Assembly (NCBI GenBank): GCA_964017065.1
Contig: OZ024785.1
Location: 7,080,167 to 7,144,166, forward strand
Direction: 5' to 3'
Length of the DNA stretch: 64,000 nucleotides
DNA from: Haliclona indistincta
Lineage: Eukaryota; Porifera; Demospongiae; Haplosclerida; Chalinidae
The translations under genes and the position numbers were made by a program. Below are positions 33,869 to 45,809 of this stretch, in pieces. The notes under the pieces are model-generated. The model worked only from the letters and a program-made list of their open reading frames with translations. It searched no databases and was not told the DNA's origin. Position 1 is the stretch's first letter; each line of letters starts with the position of its first letter.

Positions 33869-34570
33869 ACTCCCTTTTTTCTCTTCTCTCTTTAATTAGG
33901 AAGTGAGTTGCATAGATGTGCATATCAAAATTACTAAGAATAACCACTCCCTCTTTTTCTCTTCTCTGATCCATTCCCAACTTTAGCTGGTGAGTTGCAT
34001 ATGTTTTGTCAAAATGACTATGAATAATCACTCATTTTTCTCGTCTCTGATCCGTTCCCAACTTTAGCATGTGAGTTGAATAGATGTGCATGTCACAATA
34101 ACTAAGAATAACCACTTCCTCTTTTCTCTTTTCTGACAATTTCCCAACTTTAGCGAGTGAGTTGTGTAGTGTATATCAAATGACTATGAGTAACCATTCC
34201 CTCTTTTTCTCTTTTCTGACTAATTCCCAACTTTAGCAAGTGAGTTGTGTAGATGTGGATATCAAAGTACCACTCCCTCTTTTTCTCTTTTCTGATCCAT
34301 TCCCAACTTTAGCATGTGAGTTGCATAGATGTGCATGCCAGAATTACTAAGTAAGACCATGCCCTCTATTTCTCTTCTCTGATGCATTCCCAACTTTAGC
34401 AAGTGAGTTACATAGATGTAAAATATGACTAAGAATAACCACTCCCTCTTTTTCTCTTATCTGATTCTATTCCCAACTTTAGCTGGTGAGTTGCATTGAT
34501 GTAAAAGTTAAAATAACCATTCTCTGATTTACTCTTCTTTGATCCATTGCCAAATTTAGGCGGTGAGTTG
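33869..34570 (+). repeat. Intron-like repeat array, segment 6 (end of array 1)
   Basis: About nine more degenerate units with triplets GAA, CTG, CAT, CGA, CAA, CAT, CAA, CTG, GCG. The last is at about 34560. Pyrimidine tracts and spacing remain recognisable. Confidence 0.85.
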
Positions 34571-34673
34571 AATTACTAGTAATGACGTCACATTACTCGT
34601 ACACAGTATGCGCTAGGGTTATGCGTTTCTGCAGATTTTACACACAATTACGTACTTTTTCACTGAATTTATG

Positions 34674-35887
34674 CAGTGTTCCACACGAAGAGAGTAAAAA
34701 AATAGTTTTTGCACATTTTGCTTCATATCTCAGTAAATAATTATCCTACTAGCATGTTGCTTGTATGAAAATGATCCTCTATCCTTGCTGAACACCCTGA
34801 TTCATCTGGCTTCAAGTCACGTGACATGGGCGTGGCGCAACATGGCGGGATATCGGACCCACTGCCACTGGAAGGACAAGGTTAGGCAAAGAACTTTTGA
34901 GTTACTGGTAGTTAAGATTTCTTAACGCTGCATTAAAACCCTCACCCAGGGCGCCTACCTGTGGGCTGAGTGTCTTGCCTTAACTTTCATTAGTTCGGCG
35001 TCGGGGAGCAAATAATAGCGTCCTCGACCGACCAAAAGCTTAGGCACGGGAAATCCGATTCTCCTGGAGTTAAGGTCCAAGATTAGGAACTTGCATTACC
35101 AATACATTGATCTTTCTTTAGCACTTGCGCAGAGTCTGTAGAAATACGCACATCGACAAACGCGACTGTTCTCTGCTAGAGAGCTGTTTTCTGACCGCCA
35201 TCTTGCTAGTTAATTGATTTTTGTGATGTCACACGTTGGTTATTAACCAGTGATGAGTCATAACTACTAAACTGATTCAATGTATTTTGTATTAGTTATG
35301 ACTCATCTCATGATAATATTTATTATGCGTGACATCACAAGAATCCATTAAACTAGCAAGATGGCGGTCAGAAAACAGCTCTCTGGCAGAGAACAGTCGC
35401 GTTTGTCGATGTGCGTATTTCTACAGACTCTGCGCAAGTGCTAAAGTAAAGATCAATGTATTTGTAATGCAATTTCCTAATCTTGGACCTTAACTCCCAG
35501 AGAATCGGATTTCCCGTGCCTAAGCTTTTGGTCGGTTGAGGACACTATTATTAGCTCCCCGACGCCGGACTAATGAAAGTTAAGGCAAAACACTCAGCCC
35601 ACAGGTAGGCGCCCTGGGTGAGGGTTTTAATGCAGCGTTAAGAAATCTTAACTACCAGTAACTCAAAAGTTCTTTGCCTAACCTTGTCCTTCCAGTGGCA
35701 GTGGGTCCGATATCCCGCCATGTTGCGCCACGCCCATGTCACGTGACTTGAAGCCAGATGAATCAGGGTGTTCAGTAAGGATAGAGGATCATTTTGATAC
35801 ATGCAACATGCTAGTAGGATAATTATTTACTGAGATATGAAGCAAAATGTGCAAAAACAATTTTTTACTCTCTTCGTGTGGAACACT
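34674..35887. mobile_element. 1.2 kb near-perfect palindrome
   Basis: The left arm from CAGTGTTCCACACG (34674) and the right arm ending in its complement (35887) match over roughly 590 bp each, around a short AT-rich centre near 35265-35305. Motifs such as ATGGGCGTGGCGCAACATGG appear on both arms in opposite orientation. CAGTG ends suggest a hAT-like non-autonomous element, but I see no target duplication. Non-coding. Confidence 0.75.
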
Positions 35888-37332
35888 GTAGTCCTGTGAA
35901 GACGTTTTCAGTGCTGGCCAGCCTTGCTCGAGCAGTTAATCCATGGCTTACTAAAGCTGCGTGTCCTTGTAGGAGCAATTTACGGCATTGTGGGTGTGTC
36001 ACCCAACCTCCTGTCCATATCAACGTCTTGGCCTGCACTCAGTCTCACATGTACCGTACGTTGATTTAATTAGTTGAGAAGAACGACAAAGCAGTTCTTG
36101 AGGCCTTGGATCATAAGTATCAGTCTTTCTTGAGGCCTGCTAATCAACTGTTACTCTGTTAGTGCACTATAATGAGTCACGGTAGCCTATCATCAATTTA
36201 TCTGGAGCTGCCTATAATGGACTGTTGCATTAATGCTGGAGTAGTCGTGTACTAACTATGTAGATCTTCGCTCAACGCACGGGTATGTGTTCATTGAAAC
36301 TCTAGTTATTTTTGTAATAAAAGAGTTTCTCTTGTTGACCATAATTTATTACAATCTGTATGACTCGACTTCAGTTTTATTTATTTTCTAGGAGATACGA
36401 ATACGCATGAATGCCTCACGCAGAGTTTATAACTATTATTAATTTCTCTTTTGCATTACAGTATGCACACTATCAAGCATTGCATGCCTTTCTTGTTTAG
36501 ATTCCTGTTTTCGGCCTCGTGGATTCATGTCAGACGACCTAAGAGTCAATGCCGGTTCCGTGCATTGTTAGTACTGATAATGGCGTACCTTGCTTCTTTT
36601 GTAGCGTTAGACTAAGGCAATGCTTTCTGTTTTCTCTTCCTGAGCCGAGCTAGCCACTTGGCTCTGTCAGGAGTAGACTCTGGGATCTGATCCGCCATGG
36701 TCTCAGCCCACCATTAAGTTCTTAACTCATATGCAACCGGGTCCAGCGATCCCGTGACCCCGCAATATAATACGTAGTATGAGCCCTCGCCATAACCCTG
36801 ATTAGCATTCCTAAGCATGACATCTAAATATACATACATACACACATACATATTAACATTACTGAAAAAACGCACGACGCTCCTGTCCCCCGCACATTGT
36901 CGCGATTATTTGCCTCGCGCTAAGGCGCTCTGCAATAAATAAAAGATTTTTTGTACAGCAGTTTCTTTTGATGAAATGTAATCGTGTGAGGTTCATTATT
37001 TGTAAGTTATAATTATTAACAAATATCACTAAAACTGAATCTTCTAGCTTAATAATAAAGCTCACTATGCATACACTTACATGCTCATTTGTAATCTAGT
37101 AGTAGTATAGTGATTTTTAGTGAAATCAAAAATACAAGATAATGTACTCATGCAGCTTCCTTTGTTTTGCTATGTACACTTGAGCTGCCAACTCTATCAA
37201 TAGTGCAAGCAGTTAGTGTTTTATTAATAGAATAGACAAAATCTTGCATTTTCATACTTCACGAGTTGATCATTTTGCAAGTTGACTCATGTGTGCTATT
37301 TTTAAATTTACTATTGTGTTCTGTTTCTCTAG
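35888..37332 (+). other. ROCO1 upstream region with a degenerate exon-like block
   Basis: 35890-36060 is homologous to the complement of about 46000-46175. Across the shared frame (KTFSVLASL...NPWLTKAACPC) many differences are synonymous, which suggests a former coding exon; a one-base shift now breaks it here. 36262-36310 also matches the complement of about 45915-45965. 36320-37330 resembles 61690-63084 upstream of ROCO2 (shared TGCAGCTTCCTTTGTTTTGC). I see no intact gene in this stretch. Confidence 0.5.
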
Positions 37333-37336
37333 GAAT
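37333..37336 (+). other. Candidate 4-nt microexon before ROCO1
   Basis: CTGTTTCTCTAG, then GAAT, then GTGAGTCATACAC: an acceptor and a donor separated by four bases. The 46-nt stretch 37337-37382 would be the following intron, ending TTTTAAG. The ROCO2 copy preserves the arrangement with GAAA. This resembles the array core but has 4 nt. Confidence 0.45.
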
Positions 37337-37382
37337 GTGAGTCATACACAATAATAATTGAGTTATATTATTGTGTTTTAAG

Positions 37383-40107
37383 ATACAAGAATATACCATC
37401 AAGCATTGCGGAGAGGGAAAGGAAGAGTGTCGTATGGTCGGATCATGTTCCTGGGACCAGCTGCTGTTGGGAAGACTAGTTTAAGACATGGCCTCATGAA
37501 TGAACCTCTCCCTGACAAGGCTAACTCCACTGTTCTAGCACACACTCGTCCTGTCAAGTATTTGTGGGTAAAGAGTGGTGGACACTCATGCTACATGGCT
37601 GAAGTATCTAAATACGATGAATTATCTGAGTTTTCGCAGCTAATTCACAAGTATCGAGCAAGTAATAGTATAACCGATGCAGAAAGGCACACAGTTTCTG
37701 ATGAAAGTGACTCAGTTTCTGATGAAAGTGGTCGCAGAGTAATTCATAGTGAAGTGACTAAACATGAGGATGTAATTATGCCTATATTGATGATGAATGC
37801 TGACAGTAATACTAAAGATAATGAGGTTCTGTTGTGTCTCTGGGACTGTGGTGGTCAACCTGTGTTTTTGGATCTTCTTCCAGCATTTCTCAGCTCAAGG
37901 ACAGTGTTCTTGCTCATGTTTGATGCTTCTAAGTCCTTAGATGATCCCTTTCAAGTAATCATTAATATTGAAGGTCAGCAAAGGAAAGAGGAAGTGTTGG
38001 AAATTTCAATTTTGTCTTTGATTCAAAAGTGGATGGCATCAATCCATGCTCGGTTTGGTATGATTGATGAGTCAGGTCAGCTGCCAGCCTATCCTCGGAT
38101 AATCATAGTCGGCACTCATGCTGATCAGATAGCTCCTGGTCAGCCATTGGAGGCTAGGAAAGAGGTGGTTGAGCAAGTATTTAGCAAGATCTCTGCTGCT
38201 GTTGACAAGAATGAATATGCAGACATGATTCTTGATAGACTGATGGTTGATAATACACTTGCTGGACAGAGTGATCAAACTGGTTCAGGGTTTGAGGAGC
38301 TTCATCAGCTAATAACCACGTTTGTTGAAAAAGAGCTCACCACAGAGACTCCGATTAGTTGGATCCACTTTCGCAAGGTCCTACAACTGTACACTAGGAA
38401 GAAGAAGCCAGTTATATCCTTAGAAGAAGTGTACAGTATTGCAAAGGACTGTCATATGCCTCGAGGAGATGTTACCAGTGCTCTCCGGTTCTACCATGAG
38501 CTAGGTGTGTTTCTGTTTTATGCAGACATTGAAAGCCTCAAGTCTGTAGTGTTTCTTGAGCCACAGTGGCTGGTTGATCGGTTTGGAGAGCTGCTTGCCA
38601 GATGGAAGGAAAAGCCTGTGCACAGGAACATGTGGATCACTCTCACACAGCTTGGCATTCTTGTTGAGCCTCTCTATGAAGCTGTTCTAAGCAATGTTCA
38701 AGAGTTTGGTCTCACTCCCTCTTCTCTAATTGATATGTTAGAGCACTTCCTCTTAGCTGCTCCTATTGTCACAAATGGTGTTCATCCTAAAAGTGGCAGA
38801 GTGAAGGAGTATTTTGTTCCTCTTATGCTTCAACATCATCTCTCTCAGTCTACTCTATCCTCATCACAGCCCTCCTCTGTTGTGAAGAGTGCAGCTCCTA
38901 TTCACCTCACCTTCCTCTCTGGCTATGTTCCTCCTGGCTACTTTGTTCGACTAGCCACCTCTCTTGCTGCTAAGAAAGAAGTAAAGGTTCTTTTCCATTC
39001 AGGTATCTATCGCAACCAGATCACCATGGATATTGGTGTGGACAGACTGATCATCACTGAGCACAATGACACTATCGAGATTCACTTTTCCCGTCAATTG
39101 GACTCACCCAGAGATCCTGCCTTCAGAGAGTTATGCCAGAGAGTGTTCAAGATTCTTTATGACTGTCTCGCTGAAGTCTACCAGTGGCTACCAGGAGCTA
39201 ATGCAAAGCTAGCATTCCTTTGCTCTAAGTGCAAGGCTATTGCACAAACAGGTTTAGTGCTTTCCTGGTTTTCTTTGTTCAAAATTTATAACCATGTACT
39301 TTACCTCTGATATAGGTGTTGACACATCCTGGACAGCTAAAGCCTGTCCGATCACAGTAAATCAGTTGGACACTGATCCCCTTCACTGCCAGATGGGTCA
39401 TCACTCTTTGCCTACTGATTCTGAAAAATGCTGGCTGCAGCCTCATGACAAAGTGAGTAAGTGTATACACATGGAACTTATATATACCAGAATTTGCCTT
39501 AGCCAACTAACACTGTGCACGTGGAACTGCCTCAGGCAGCAGCAGCAATTGATATGCAGACTGTGACTACTATAGACCAACAGTTAGTGCAATAATTATT
39601 GCATATCATTCACATAAACTGTATCAACACTTTAGAAGTCTCAGTCAAGCTACATGTAAACTAACTGCTACCGAATTCCAATTTGCAGAAAGTACTTGTA
39701 AATCATCCTCACTTTGTGAGTGCTATACTCATCATACTACATACACATCTTATTCTGTATGTGCAGCTTCTAGGCCTACTATGAATGACCTGATCAGCAT
39801 GAAGAGAAATGATGGGTCTGACAAGAAATTAAAGATCATAGATTGGATCACATCACATGACTCCAGTCAGTGTGATGACTTTGGTCACAAGCTACTTGAT
39901 GACACATTAGCAATGAAGAAATTGAGAAAGAAGCACAAGGATGATGATGACAAGTTTATTCGTGCTGTTTTAGAGATGTGGCTCAGTAGAGATGATGATG
40001 TAGAGGAAGGATCTTTACCATGCACCTGGGAATCTTTAGTCCAGTGTGCAGACGAGGCCGATCTTGATGGAGAGTTTGTTAAACTGCTGAGAGACAATGT
40101 CCTATAA
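37383..40107 (+). CDS. ROCO GTPase with C-terminal death-like domain (ROCO1)
   Basis: Intracellular signalling GTPase of the Roc-COR family. Exon 37383-39251 opens after an acceptor (TTTTAAG) with no ATG, so upstream exons exist. Counting from 37406: P loop GPAAVGKTS near 17-25, DCGGQP near 147, THAD near 236, then the COR domain (WIHFRKVLQLYTRKKK, FLEPQWLVD, EYFVPLML) to about 600. A 64-nt intron (39252-39315) leads to exon 39316-39452. The last coding exon, about 39767-40107, encodes a death-like fold (FIRAVLEMWLSRDD, CTWESLVQCADEADLDGEF) and stops with TAA. The join between exon 39452 and the death exon is out of phase by my reading, so a small exon in 39453-39766 is missing from this model. 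It may act in immune or cell-death signalling (family inference). Confidence 0.85.
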
Positions 40108-40368
40108 ACCAGTGTGTTATTAGTAGTAGTAAACTAAACATTCACATTACAATACACAACTTTTTAGTTTTGCTACATACAATTTTACCTTCCACTCCAA
40201 ACCATCGTAAACTGTAATTCTCAACTTCTCTCTCTGTCATTTTTTTCAAAAACTAGTGATTGAATCCACTTTGTGGTAATAATTGATTTGAGTCAAAAGT
40301 CAGTATTCAATCATGGTACTATCAAACACAATGATATTCAGTTGTATACAAAATGATGACATGATATC

Positions 40369-41919
40369 TCACGATGAAGAAGAGGAGCTAGAGAAAGGAG
40401 AGTATGGAGGAGATTGTGAGTAGGCAACTTGTGTGCTAGTGGAGTTGGCTATGTTCTCTATCAGTCTCTTCTGCTCGTGGTTTTCAGAGAACACCAGTGA
40501 ACTGTCGAATTTCTTGTCTCTAACTTTTCTCGATTTACGGCGACAAAAACAGAGTTTCCTGCGAATCCGTGGAGTCAGAATACAGAACAGTACACCATTT
40601 ACCAAACCCTGTCCTGATGCACCAAATGCCTAAACAGAAAAAGATAAAATTATACACTAACAAGAGCACTAACTATAGCTATCAGTGGTGAGATTAGTAT
40701 TGCAGCTGGTGCATGTGTAAGCATTATCGAACTCAATCAATAGTTGAACAGTTCACCATCACATAGTACTATATGGTACAGCCCCTTTATCACAAATAGT
40801 CATAAATATCTACTATCACTGCAATTTTCTCATCACTTGTCCTGTATTGACTAACATTATGATGCTACTAGTACTACTAGTAGCAGTGTCTATGCTTCTC
40901 TACTCACCATTGCAAAGTATATGATAATGTGTACGGTATGAGGTAAGCTGTCCCACCAGTCAGTGTAGATATAGCACAGTGAGAATATCAGACCACCCAG
41001 TCTGAGGAGAAGAAAAGCAACCGGAATGAGAAGGAACTTGCGATCTGAAGATTGCACAGAGATGTGAGAAAAGATGCTTGGTTCCTCCTGAAACTCTTTT
41101 CTCTAACAAGAAATGAAGGAGAGAGAGAAAGCAGGTTTCAAAAACGAAACTGAATTCAAGAATTGAGGAAAACCTGTGCTGTATCAACAGTAGTCTATCT
41201 CATATTTTCTTATCACACCATCGAAAGATCAAAGACAATACCATTGTCTACACAGCCCATTTTAATCTCCTCCTCTTTAAGCATTAAGCAGGCCCATTAA
41301 AAGCAGAGTCAAAATCGGCACAGCAACATCAATGTTTCACTGCCGAGCACTGTAGCATTCTATAATACTGATAGAGTAAACATTGCTTCAATGGCACATT
41401 CCTCACTATACTCATCTGTTTATCGTACTGATAAATTCCCTGCTATAATTTGTGTTTATTCACTGTGTAAACAGACACACACTGTATTCCACCCTCTACA
41501 CACCCACACATCAAAGGATCTAGACCATGCACACACTCAGCTCACGCAACATCATATTGCGTAGCTATATACAAACACGACAAACCTTTATCCTGATGTA
41601 GATATGAGTGGATGTATAGAGCACAAGCACCATTAGGAAAGTCACCAGCGCCCACAGATCGATAGCAAAGATAATGTTGTACTTGTTGAGATTAATGTCG
41701 GCGTTGTTCATTGGTAAATGGAGCCTGGTTGTTTCAAATCTAATAGCACACCATCCTCCACCTCCGTAATCAGTGTAGCCGAGTTTGTGGGTACTGACAA
41801 GCCACAGGGACACAACAAATGTCATGCCCCAGCAGAAAACATAGCAAATTTGATGTACAGTTGTGTCAATAAATTCGTGTGTTGACAAGATGAGTTTTAC
41901 AGACTCATCACAGTCATTG
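40369..41919 (-). CDS. cAMP-receptor/GPR157-like GPCR, 5' part absent
   Basis: Three minus-strand exons join in phase. 41919-41586 has TM4 (ICYVFCWGMTFVVSLWLV), extracellular loop 2 with GGGGWCAIRF, and TM5 (IIFAIDLWALVTFLMVLVL), ending IYIRIK. 41102-40908 starts RKEFQEEPS and has TM6 (FLLIPVAFLLLRLGGLIFSL) and the start of TM7. 40629-40369 has the rest of TM7 (GQGLVNGVLFCILTPRI) and a Ser-rich tail. The FCWG and WC motifs fit the cAMP-receptor/GPR157 class. TM1 to TM3 should lie to the right of 41919 but are not seen there; instead a (TC)n tract and a HYOU1-like gene occupy that place. The frame is closed upstream by a stop, so a missing exon and not a late start is the likely explanation. 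The 41919 acceptor is tentative. Confidence 0.7.
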
Positions 41920-42067
41920 CTTAGAGTGTATTAGTGTGATGATGTCACAGAGCTTAGTAGGAACAGTATTAAGATACATGACACAAGCATGCAGTACACA
42001 TTACTATAGTATCCATTATCGACCAGTACTATAGTATCCATTATCGGTGAGTTATATACTCTTCATT

Positions 42068-42198
<131 letters not shown>

Positions 42199-42236
42199 CT
42201 GATTGTTTCACCACTTTCTCTCTTTTTGTTTTCAAG

Positions 42237-45199
42237 CAATGTAGCATTAAAGGAAGGGACTGTGGTCAACACGTATCCACAGCTCGCTGTCAAAGGGGTG
42301 GGATTCGATCGTACACTGGGAAGACTTGAGATGGATATTAGACTGAGAAATCACTTAGCAGCATTGTTCAATGTGAGTATATTAGAGTATGTGGATATAC
42401 TTGATATCGTGTATCTTTGTAGAAGAAAGGTCTGACTAGTAGCAGTGTGTATGACTCACCACGTGCTATGTCAAAGTTACTGAAGGAGGCAAAGTGATTG
42501 AAGAAAGTACTCAGTGCTAATACAGAGCATGTTGCTCAGGTACTGTATTCACCCACACCCACTCATATAGCTGCCTGTTTGTTTCACCAGGTGGAGAGTC
42601 TAATTGATGATGTGGACTTAAAAGCTCCCGTCACTAGAGAGGAGTTTGAAGGCATGTGTGGGGACCTGTTTGACAGGATTGCTGCACCTATTCAACAAGC
42701 TCTGAAATCAGCTGATATGACATTGGTAGATACCATCACTCACCCACTCACTCACTCACTCACTCACTCACTTTCTCTCTCTCTCAGGATGAAATGGATT
42801 CAGTGATACTTTTTGGTGGTAGCACAAGAGTGCCGAAAGTCCAAGAGAAAATTCTAGAAGCCATCAAGGGGTATTTACTACACTTTCACAAGTCAAGGAC
42901 AGCACAGTGTATCCGATCCAGGTACTATGACACTTGGTTGTGTTGAATATTCACCTCTCACTGACTGCAGGTGTCATTTGTTAAGAGCACTGTAGACTCT
43001 GAGGGCGTAACCAGCAGTAGATCAGTGACACGGACCCTGTTTCAGACTGGTAACTCCTACCCACAGAAGAAGCCGCTCACGTTCAATCGACACACGGACG
43101 ACTTCTCGTTCTCAATTCACTACGGCACTAATACAGTGATAACAGAGGATCAAATACGGTATATATAGTAGAAAGGCATCTTAGTATTTGATCTGTGGTT
43201 GTGTGTTACAGATATCTTGGTCCTATGAACCTGACCACTGTCCAGCTGACAGGAGTAGCAGCAGCACTGACAGCTCATAGTGATGGAGAGACAGGCGGAG
43301 TCAAGGTGCATTTCCGCATAGACGAGAGTGGACCGTTATTTCACATGGAAGCAGTAAGTTAAAAATTATGCATCTTTTGAGCATCGAATGCATTTTTTGT
43401 ACTAGGCTGAGTCAATTTTTGAATACCAAGAAGAGGAAAAGAAAGATGATGAATCAACTTTATCAAGTGAGTTTGGATTTGTGTTTCCATGTGTCTGATG
43501 TTTATTGTTGTTATGGCAGAGATAACCAGTACCTTGTCAAACCTGTTTGGTGGGTCCAGTGACGAGAAGAAAGAAGACACAAAGGAATCAGAGGATCGAG
43601 ACACTCAAACAGTAGCTGGTGATGATGGGGATTCCTCAAAAGAGAAAGAGAGTGAGAAAGAAGAGAAAAAGCCAGCAACAGATGAGACAGTGAAACAAGA
43701 CTCTGAGAGCAAAGAAGCCAAGACTGAGAAGAAAAAACAAGACAAGGAAGAGAAAGCTAAAGAAAAGAAACAAGAAAAGACTGATGAGGGAACTACAAAA
43801 GATGACAATGGAGACAAGAGTGTGAAGTCTGAAAAGGACAAAGAGAAGAAGAGTGATGAAGAGTCTTCCCAAGAAGCACCTTCGCCATCAGTCAAGAATG
43901 CTACCAATCAAACTACAGGTATTACCAGTCCAAATTTTTACCTGACAGTAAAATTTAAATTTGCATTTTTTTCTGCAGAGGGATCTTCTAAGAACGCTAC
44001 TGGTAGATCAAGAAGCAAATCGAAGAAGCGTGATAGTGATGAAGGAGTTAAAATGAGGACGGTAAAGGTCAACTTGACGGCAGAGGTCACTCAGCTTGAT
44101 CACAATGACCTCACAACTGATCTGATACAGAAATCTGAAGCAAAGTTAGAATTATAACTTTATCCATTTCACATCTGTTGTTTAACTTTTTCAGATTACG
44201 TGCACTACAGCAGCGTGACGAAGAGAAGAAAGAAAATGAAAAATCTAAAAACAGTCTTGAGGCATTTATATTCGAGACGAGAGATGCCTTATTCTTGGAA
44301 GGTGTTATAGGAGTATCGACAGAAGCAGAGCGTCAAACAGCAAGTGATGCTTTGAAAGAGGCAGCGGACTGGCTTGAGGAAGATGGCTACACAGCTGAAA
44401 CAGCAGCTTACAAACAGAGACTGAGAGAACTCAAACGAACTGTTCGACCGATCTTTAGAAGACTAATGGAGGCGGAGAGACGACCGAAACTGATGTCAGA
44501 ACTGAAGGATAGTTTGAATCTGTCGCACGACTTCATTGTCAAGATCAGAAACCTGACAGACGAGCTACAGATATTTACTGAAGTAGAAATGGGCAAACTG
44601 GAAAACATAACAGAGGACACTGAAGTAAGTTTAATAATAGCTTGTAGTCACCAATAATCTACTTTCTTACATCCAGCAATGGTTAGAGAAGATGGAGAGA
44701 GAACAGAATGCTATACTAGCTCATGAAGATCCAGCCCTTACTAGTGAAGAGCTGGATGACAAGAGGAGAAAGCTGGATAGAGAACTGCTATATCTACTCA
44801 ACAAACTGAGATCACATCCTCCTCCTAAGCTCAAGAAACCAATGTCCAAGAACACCACTAACAACACCGCTAGCAATAGTACTACTACTTCTACTGGTGG
44901 TGGTGGTGGTGGTAATAATACAGAGAATGGTGCTACTAGGAATGGGGCTAACAAGCCTGAGAACAAGGACAAGACTGGGAACGAGGATGAGGCAGTAGCT
45001 GGCAAGGATAAGGTGAAACCTGGAGAACAGGACCCAACATCACGAAGTACTGAATCAGGTGATCATGTTGCCTTCATTATGGAATTATAATTTATTCTTT
45101 CTTTTCTTAGCTACGGATTCGTTTGATGCTCTCCCAGCTCCTGCAGAAGAGGAGGCCAAATCTACTGATAAAGACACCAAGGATCGACTAGAACTCTAG
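42237..45199 (+). pseudogene. HYOU1 (ORP150/GRP170)-like ER chaperone, broken copy
   Basis: Exons: 42237-42372, 42423-42539, 42591-42725, 42788-42870, 42971-43158, 43212-43353, 43406-43466, 43520-43918, 43979-44144, 44195-44624, 44677-45058, 45111-45199. Motifs typical of this Hsp70-related chaperone include GVGFDRTLG, KKVLSANTEHVAQ, FGGSTRVPKVQ, PLTFNRH, an acidic Lys/Glu loop, SLEAFIFETRD, LQIFTEVEM and LYLLNK. It ends in KDRLEL, an ER-retrieval-like tail. Three faults: the N-terminal ~260 residues of the ATPase domain are absent; an in-frame TGA sits at 42495-42497 between KEAK and LKKVL; and exons 42870 and 42971 are out of phase, with the conserved NINADEA-type segment missing between them. 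The 3' half is intact. It could be a pseudogene, or a real gene damaged by assembly. Confidence 0.8.
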
Positions 45200-45367
45200 C
45201 AATCATTATACTAGATGTACATTATAACACCTGTTCTGAGAATAATTCTGTACTACTCTCAAAGTGATAAACTAGTCTAGTGTGTTCAGTCTAACGTATC
45301 ACTGTAATACATCGGCTTTACAAAAAAGCGCAAAGCCTTATTTGATTCAAATTGACAACCCTAGATA

Positions 45368-45770
45368 ATACAAGTAAATTAAAAAGATTTCTATCGAAAA
45401 CAAAAGGATGTAGTGATGAAGAAATCTACCACTGGTTCACAATGTAAACCAACAAGGAACAAGCATGAAATGGTAACACGATTGACTTGCTAACAGACCA
45501 TAGATCCTACATCAGTGGCTGTACAATTATTTTGTCACAAGCTGAATTCAATTCAGGTGTCAGTCAACAGTAACAAGCTGAACTAGCTATAGTCAACTGG
45601 CCACAGCAGCCACTGATGTAGGGATCTATGGTCTGTTAGCAAGTCAATCGTGTTACCATTCCATGCTTGTTCCTTGTTGGTTTACATTGTGAACCAGTGG
45701 TAGATTTCTTCATCACTACATCCTTTTGATTTCGATAGAAATCTTTTTAATTTACTTGTTTGTGTAATGC
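45368..45770. mobile_element. Foldback part of family H, solo copy
   Basis: Arms beginning ACAAGTAAATTAAAAAG and ending in the complement near 45766 share the foldback of family H: GATTTCTATCGAAA, ATCTACCACTGGT, GACCATAGATCC. The H body is absent. About 185-bp arms flank a ~35-bp spacer. Confidence 0.75.
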
Positions 45771-45777
45771 AATGCTT

Positions 45778-45809
45778 ATAGAGAACTGCTATATCTACTC
45801 AACAAACTG
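45778..45809 (+). repeat. 32-bp copy of HYOU1-like exon sequence
   Basis: ATAGAGAACTGCTATATC plus the following ACTCAACAAACTG matches HYOU1-like exon 44677-45058 at about 44777-44808, in the same orientation. It is a short templated insertion or duplication directly next to the exon-like fragment on the minus strand. Confidence 0.75.

Noticed and set aside
15297..34570. CRISPR array
   Set aside because: Regular repeats are present, but the 'spacer' is only 3 nt, the repeat is about 81 nt and diverged, and the genome is metazoan. The intron-like reading explains the motifs.
43605..43907. Ser/Phe-rich minus-strand ORF
   Set aside because: Shadow of the acidic, Lys/Glu-rich exon of the HYOU1-like gene on the plus strand.
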